Shown here in pieces: positions 61,101 through 64,000 of a DNA stretch of 64,000 nucleotides (positions are counted from its first letter, which is position 1; each line of letters opens with the position of its first letter). The stretch comes from Lineus longissimus (Eukaryota; Nemertea; Pilidiophora; Heteronemertea; Lineidae). Made by a program: the position numbers and the translations under genes. Under the pieces are notes generated by a model. The model was not told where the DNA came from and did not search any database. It saw nothing but the letters and a program-made list of their open reading frames with translations. The DNA lies in assembly GCF_910592395.1 (NCBI RefSeq), contig NC_088314.1, positions 1,426,001 through 1,490,000 of the forward strand, in the 5' to 3' direction.

Positions 61101-64000
61101 CACAATTTTGTCATGAAATACTCCATTTCAAATAGCATAGGGCCTATGACCACCTCAAAAGCCCCAATGGCTTATTCCATATGTACTTTAAGCATTGCCC
61201 TCAGTTCTACCTGTTCAAATAAACAGAAAAACTGTCTTAGCTTTTGGTAACATAACCCCTACCTGAATAAAAGTAATTGAACCCAACCTCGATAAAACAA
61301 CAACAACTGAACCAATTTAAAAGTGTAACATTGTCGCTTGCGGGTTGTCCTCAACTGTTCTGTCCACAAAATGCCCCCAATTCAAACCATATTTTATATT
61401 GGCACAAGGCAGCCTCTTCCACACTCACAATCTAGGGGCACTTTGCTGACAGATGTCAACCAATTCTTCACCAAAACAGGTCTATGTTAAGAATACAAAA
61501 CATATAGAATAAATGCACACATTAAATGCCAATACAGAATATACAGTACAGTTCACCTGTACAAACCAAGATGCACTGCAAATAACCAAGAACCCTAAAG
61601 AACTGAAGGAAATCCTCATAGATTTGATTAAATTCTATAATATAAATCAAGTTCCATCATTGCTTTCATTGACACCAGTGATAATTGTCTCAGATGCAAT
61701 CAAATTAGTGGAAGGTACATTGTATTTGCAATCAATCCTTTAGGGATGTATTTCAGCAGTGCACATGTATGTCATTAGCCCATCCACATATGTCATTAGT
61801 CGCGTTATCAAGTCCAAAATTCATTTTGAAATATGTATACGGATTTGCTGGAGCAATACATTTTGCGGCCAGTTGGGAAGAAGAGTGTCTACTGTCGTAT
61901 AATCACTCGAAGGGCAGGCAGCAAAGTTCGGTGAACCAAAGTTTATGTAAGAGATTCCAAAGTAACACTGGCTTAAATCAGGCAAAACTTGATGTTGACC
62001 ATTTTAAGCTGTCGACTGTGTTCAATTACAGGTCGAAGAAATTATTAGTGGTAGAGGGAAATGCCACAACAAGAGATCATAGTCTCTTACTTGAAAATAT
62101 TAAGCTGTCTGAACCAAAAATGCATACTGGTCTATGGTCAAGTCAAAATAAAAATAAAGTGTTTGTGCCTATTTATTCTCAAAGGCTGATCATAACAAGG
62201 TCTGTGATTTGCAAGGTTTTTCACAAGACTGAAGTGGAAAGAACCAAAATAAATGTCCAGGAGTGACATTACACACCAGCACAACTTTATTGCTGAATGA
62301 TAAACGAATTCGAGATAACAGTCAAACCACCGGTACCCTGCAATCTCTATGGTAATGAAAATGGCACGGCATACAGCCCGAGTGAATGAATCTGAGGTAA
62401 GCGGCATCAAAGGTCAAAGCTGTTTGTGTACATTGTATTTTCTCATGGCTCTCGTAAACAGAAATAAACATTGCCCTGGTGCAGTTATTATGCACACAAA
62501 TTCACTGAAACTTGACCTTTATAATATTTGTGTATCAATCTAGACAAGGTTGAAATTCATATTCAGTACGTATTTACAAAATTGGAAAATCAAATTAAAT
62601 TTGAAATCATTGGACAACTGGAGTACTCCTTTAATGACCTAATATTTCCAATTACCAGAAATTACATCAAATACAAAATACTGTGTTTTACCAGACCCCC
62701 ACAACAGGTTGCCATAAGCTTTTAGATTATACTGGTGCAACAATTCGAACTGTTGACATATAGCATGCCTCCGATTACCTCATGGCCTAACTGCAGGGAT
62801 GACTATGTTGGCATGTAACATAAGTCTATTTCTGGTTGTTCTAATGGACAATATCGACCACCTAATTTGAAGCTCTTTGATATTTATGTTCACTCAAAGC
62901 AGATGATCTAGTTGAGGTTATTGGTTCACCCATCAACCTCCAGGTGCCACCACCAGTCTGCATAAAAATCAATGATCCTCCCAAAAGATGGCTATCTTGA
63001 TCCGATTGGAACCATTGCTAACACTTCTTCAACTTAGAATTACCAGCTTCTACATGACAACTAGCACTCATGATGAAGAAGCCACTACAAGGTGACTAGT
63101 CTAAATCCTGAGTGGTTTTTAAATGAACCAATAACTTCAACTATAGATATTCATCTCGAAGAATCTAACACCTAATGGCTGATAGCGGCTAATCAATCTC
63201 AAAATTAAATTACTAATTTGCAACGACAATCATAAATATACACATCACACTATTCTATCTATTTGCCCCATTCAGAACAACCCCCGCCCCCATCACGCAT
63301 TTTTTGGCCCAAGGATGCTGTGTACATGCCATGGGAGCAACTCCCCAGGTATTTGTGTTTCTCTCAAAAGTAACATTAGGCCATATCCAATGCTGTCATG
63401 CATGATATGTTTGAATAGCTGGACAACTGCCACATATAGCCAGTCCTAGAAATGAGACATGGACTGACTGGTGGGTAAAGTTTAATGTCATGTTCACATG
63501 TTTACTACACCCTTTATACACTCCCTGAAGTACTGTTGACTGATTGTAACACATTATGTCAAAGCCATTTTGCATACTGCAATTAAAGTCGCATTTTGCA
63601 ACAAAATCTGTACAGGTTTTTAGCATGTTCAACTCAAATATACATAGTTCAATATACCCTTTTACACAAAATGAACTAAACGTCCCACTGCTTTGAACCT
63701 ACTGATAAATCACCAATGTAAAATAACATACAGACATATTTTTCAAAAAAAAGTTGATTCGAGAAAATTTCTTCGAAATCCAAACAGACAAGCACTTCAC
63801 ATAAAAGTTTAGCACAATTCAAATACTGCGGCAAGTAACATACTGTATACTGCTCTGCATGTAACACAACTGAAATAAACCTTGCAATGGTACAGGACTA
63901 GTAGTCTGTTTGAGAGACAAAGTTTAGGTATATAGCGAACTTTTGTAACACCTGAATGAGAAACATCGCTAACTGAAAACAAATGTCAATACTTCATGCA
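58140..64000 (-). other. Probable long 3' UTR or terminal intron of an off-window gene
   Basis: No exon with recognisable similarity is found over almost 6 kb on either strand, while a poly(A) signal for the minus strand sits at the left edge. The sequence is AT-rich. The single long frame, 61,769-62,266 (+, 165 residues from an ATG), has no domain signature and may be chance. The simplest reading is an extended 3' UTR of a minus-strand gene whose coding exons lie beyond 64,000; an intron is equally possible. Confidence 0.35.

Noticed and set aside
1-64000. CRISPR arrays, bacterial operons or phage systems
   Set aside because: Introns, poly(A) signals and animal gene families show that this is a metazoan nuclear window; no such arrays were seen.

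Overview
This window is nuclear DNA from an animal, most likely a marine invertebrate and plausibly a lophotrochozoan (mollusc, brachiopod or annelid). The evidence is GT-AG introns with animal consensus sites, a PAN-domain secreted protein, a GPI-type leucine-rich repeat protein, a rhodopsin-like receptor, a TTC19 orthologue, an SLC35G-type transporter, a decayed LINE tail, and a dispersed repeat ending in a (GAC)n run and GGTGAGCTAA that I associate with lophotrochozoan genomes. The species cannot be fixed from the sequence.

Layout. 1-34 kb is gene-poor and repeat-rich. It holds a tandem array of about 281 bp units with splice-like signals on the minus strand (9.74-10.9 kb), an orphan exon-like segment (11.8-12.0 kb), AT-rich repeats (12.8-13.1 kb), a dispersed repeat full of AAGATGGCCGCC-type blocks (13.4-14.65 kb), a tRNA-like relic with a T-run terminator (20.1 kb), a 16 bp minisatellite and a 170 bp duplication (21.3-21.9 kb), and a LINE 3' end (32.3-32.8 kb). 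I recognise no conserved gene in that part.

34-43 kb holds small genes: a two-exon secreted single PAN/apple-domain protein (+), a single-exon LRR protein with a GPI signal (-), a two-exon rhodopsin-like GPCR (+), and an SLC35G-like drug/metabolite transporter (+) with a large glycosylatable loop.

43.9-57.1 kb holds a head-to-head pair. On the minus strand an eight-coding-exon gene encodes a predicted protein of about 2,729 residues, mostly disordered, ending in a bromodomain that keeps its acetyl-lysine-binding motifs. On the plus strand lies TTC19, the mitochondrial complex III maturation factor. About 1.1 kb separates their putative first exons, so they may share a promoter.

57.1-64 kb contains no recognisable coding exon. 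A poly(A) signal with a GU-rich downstream element on the minus strand at 58.13 kb suggests that much of it is the long 3' UTR or last intron of a minus-strand gene whose coding part lies beyond the window.

All gene structures were read by eye from splice consensus and reading-frame continuity. The bromodomain gene, TTC19 and the GPCR are the best supported, because every intron phase closes exactly.
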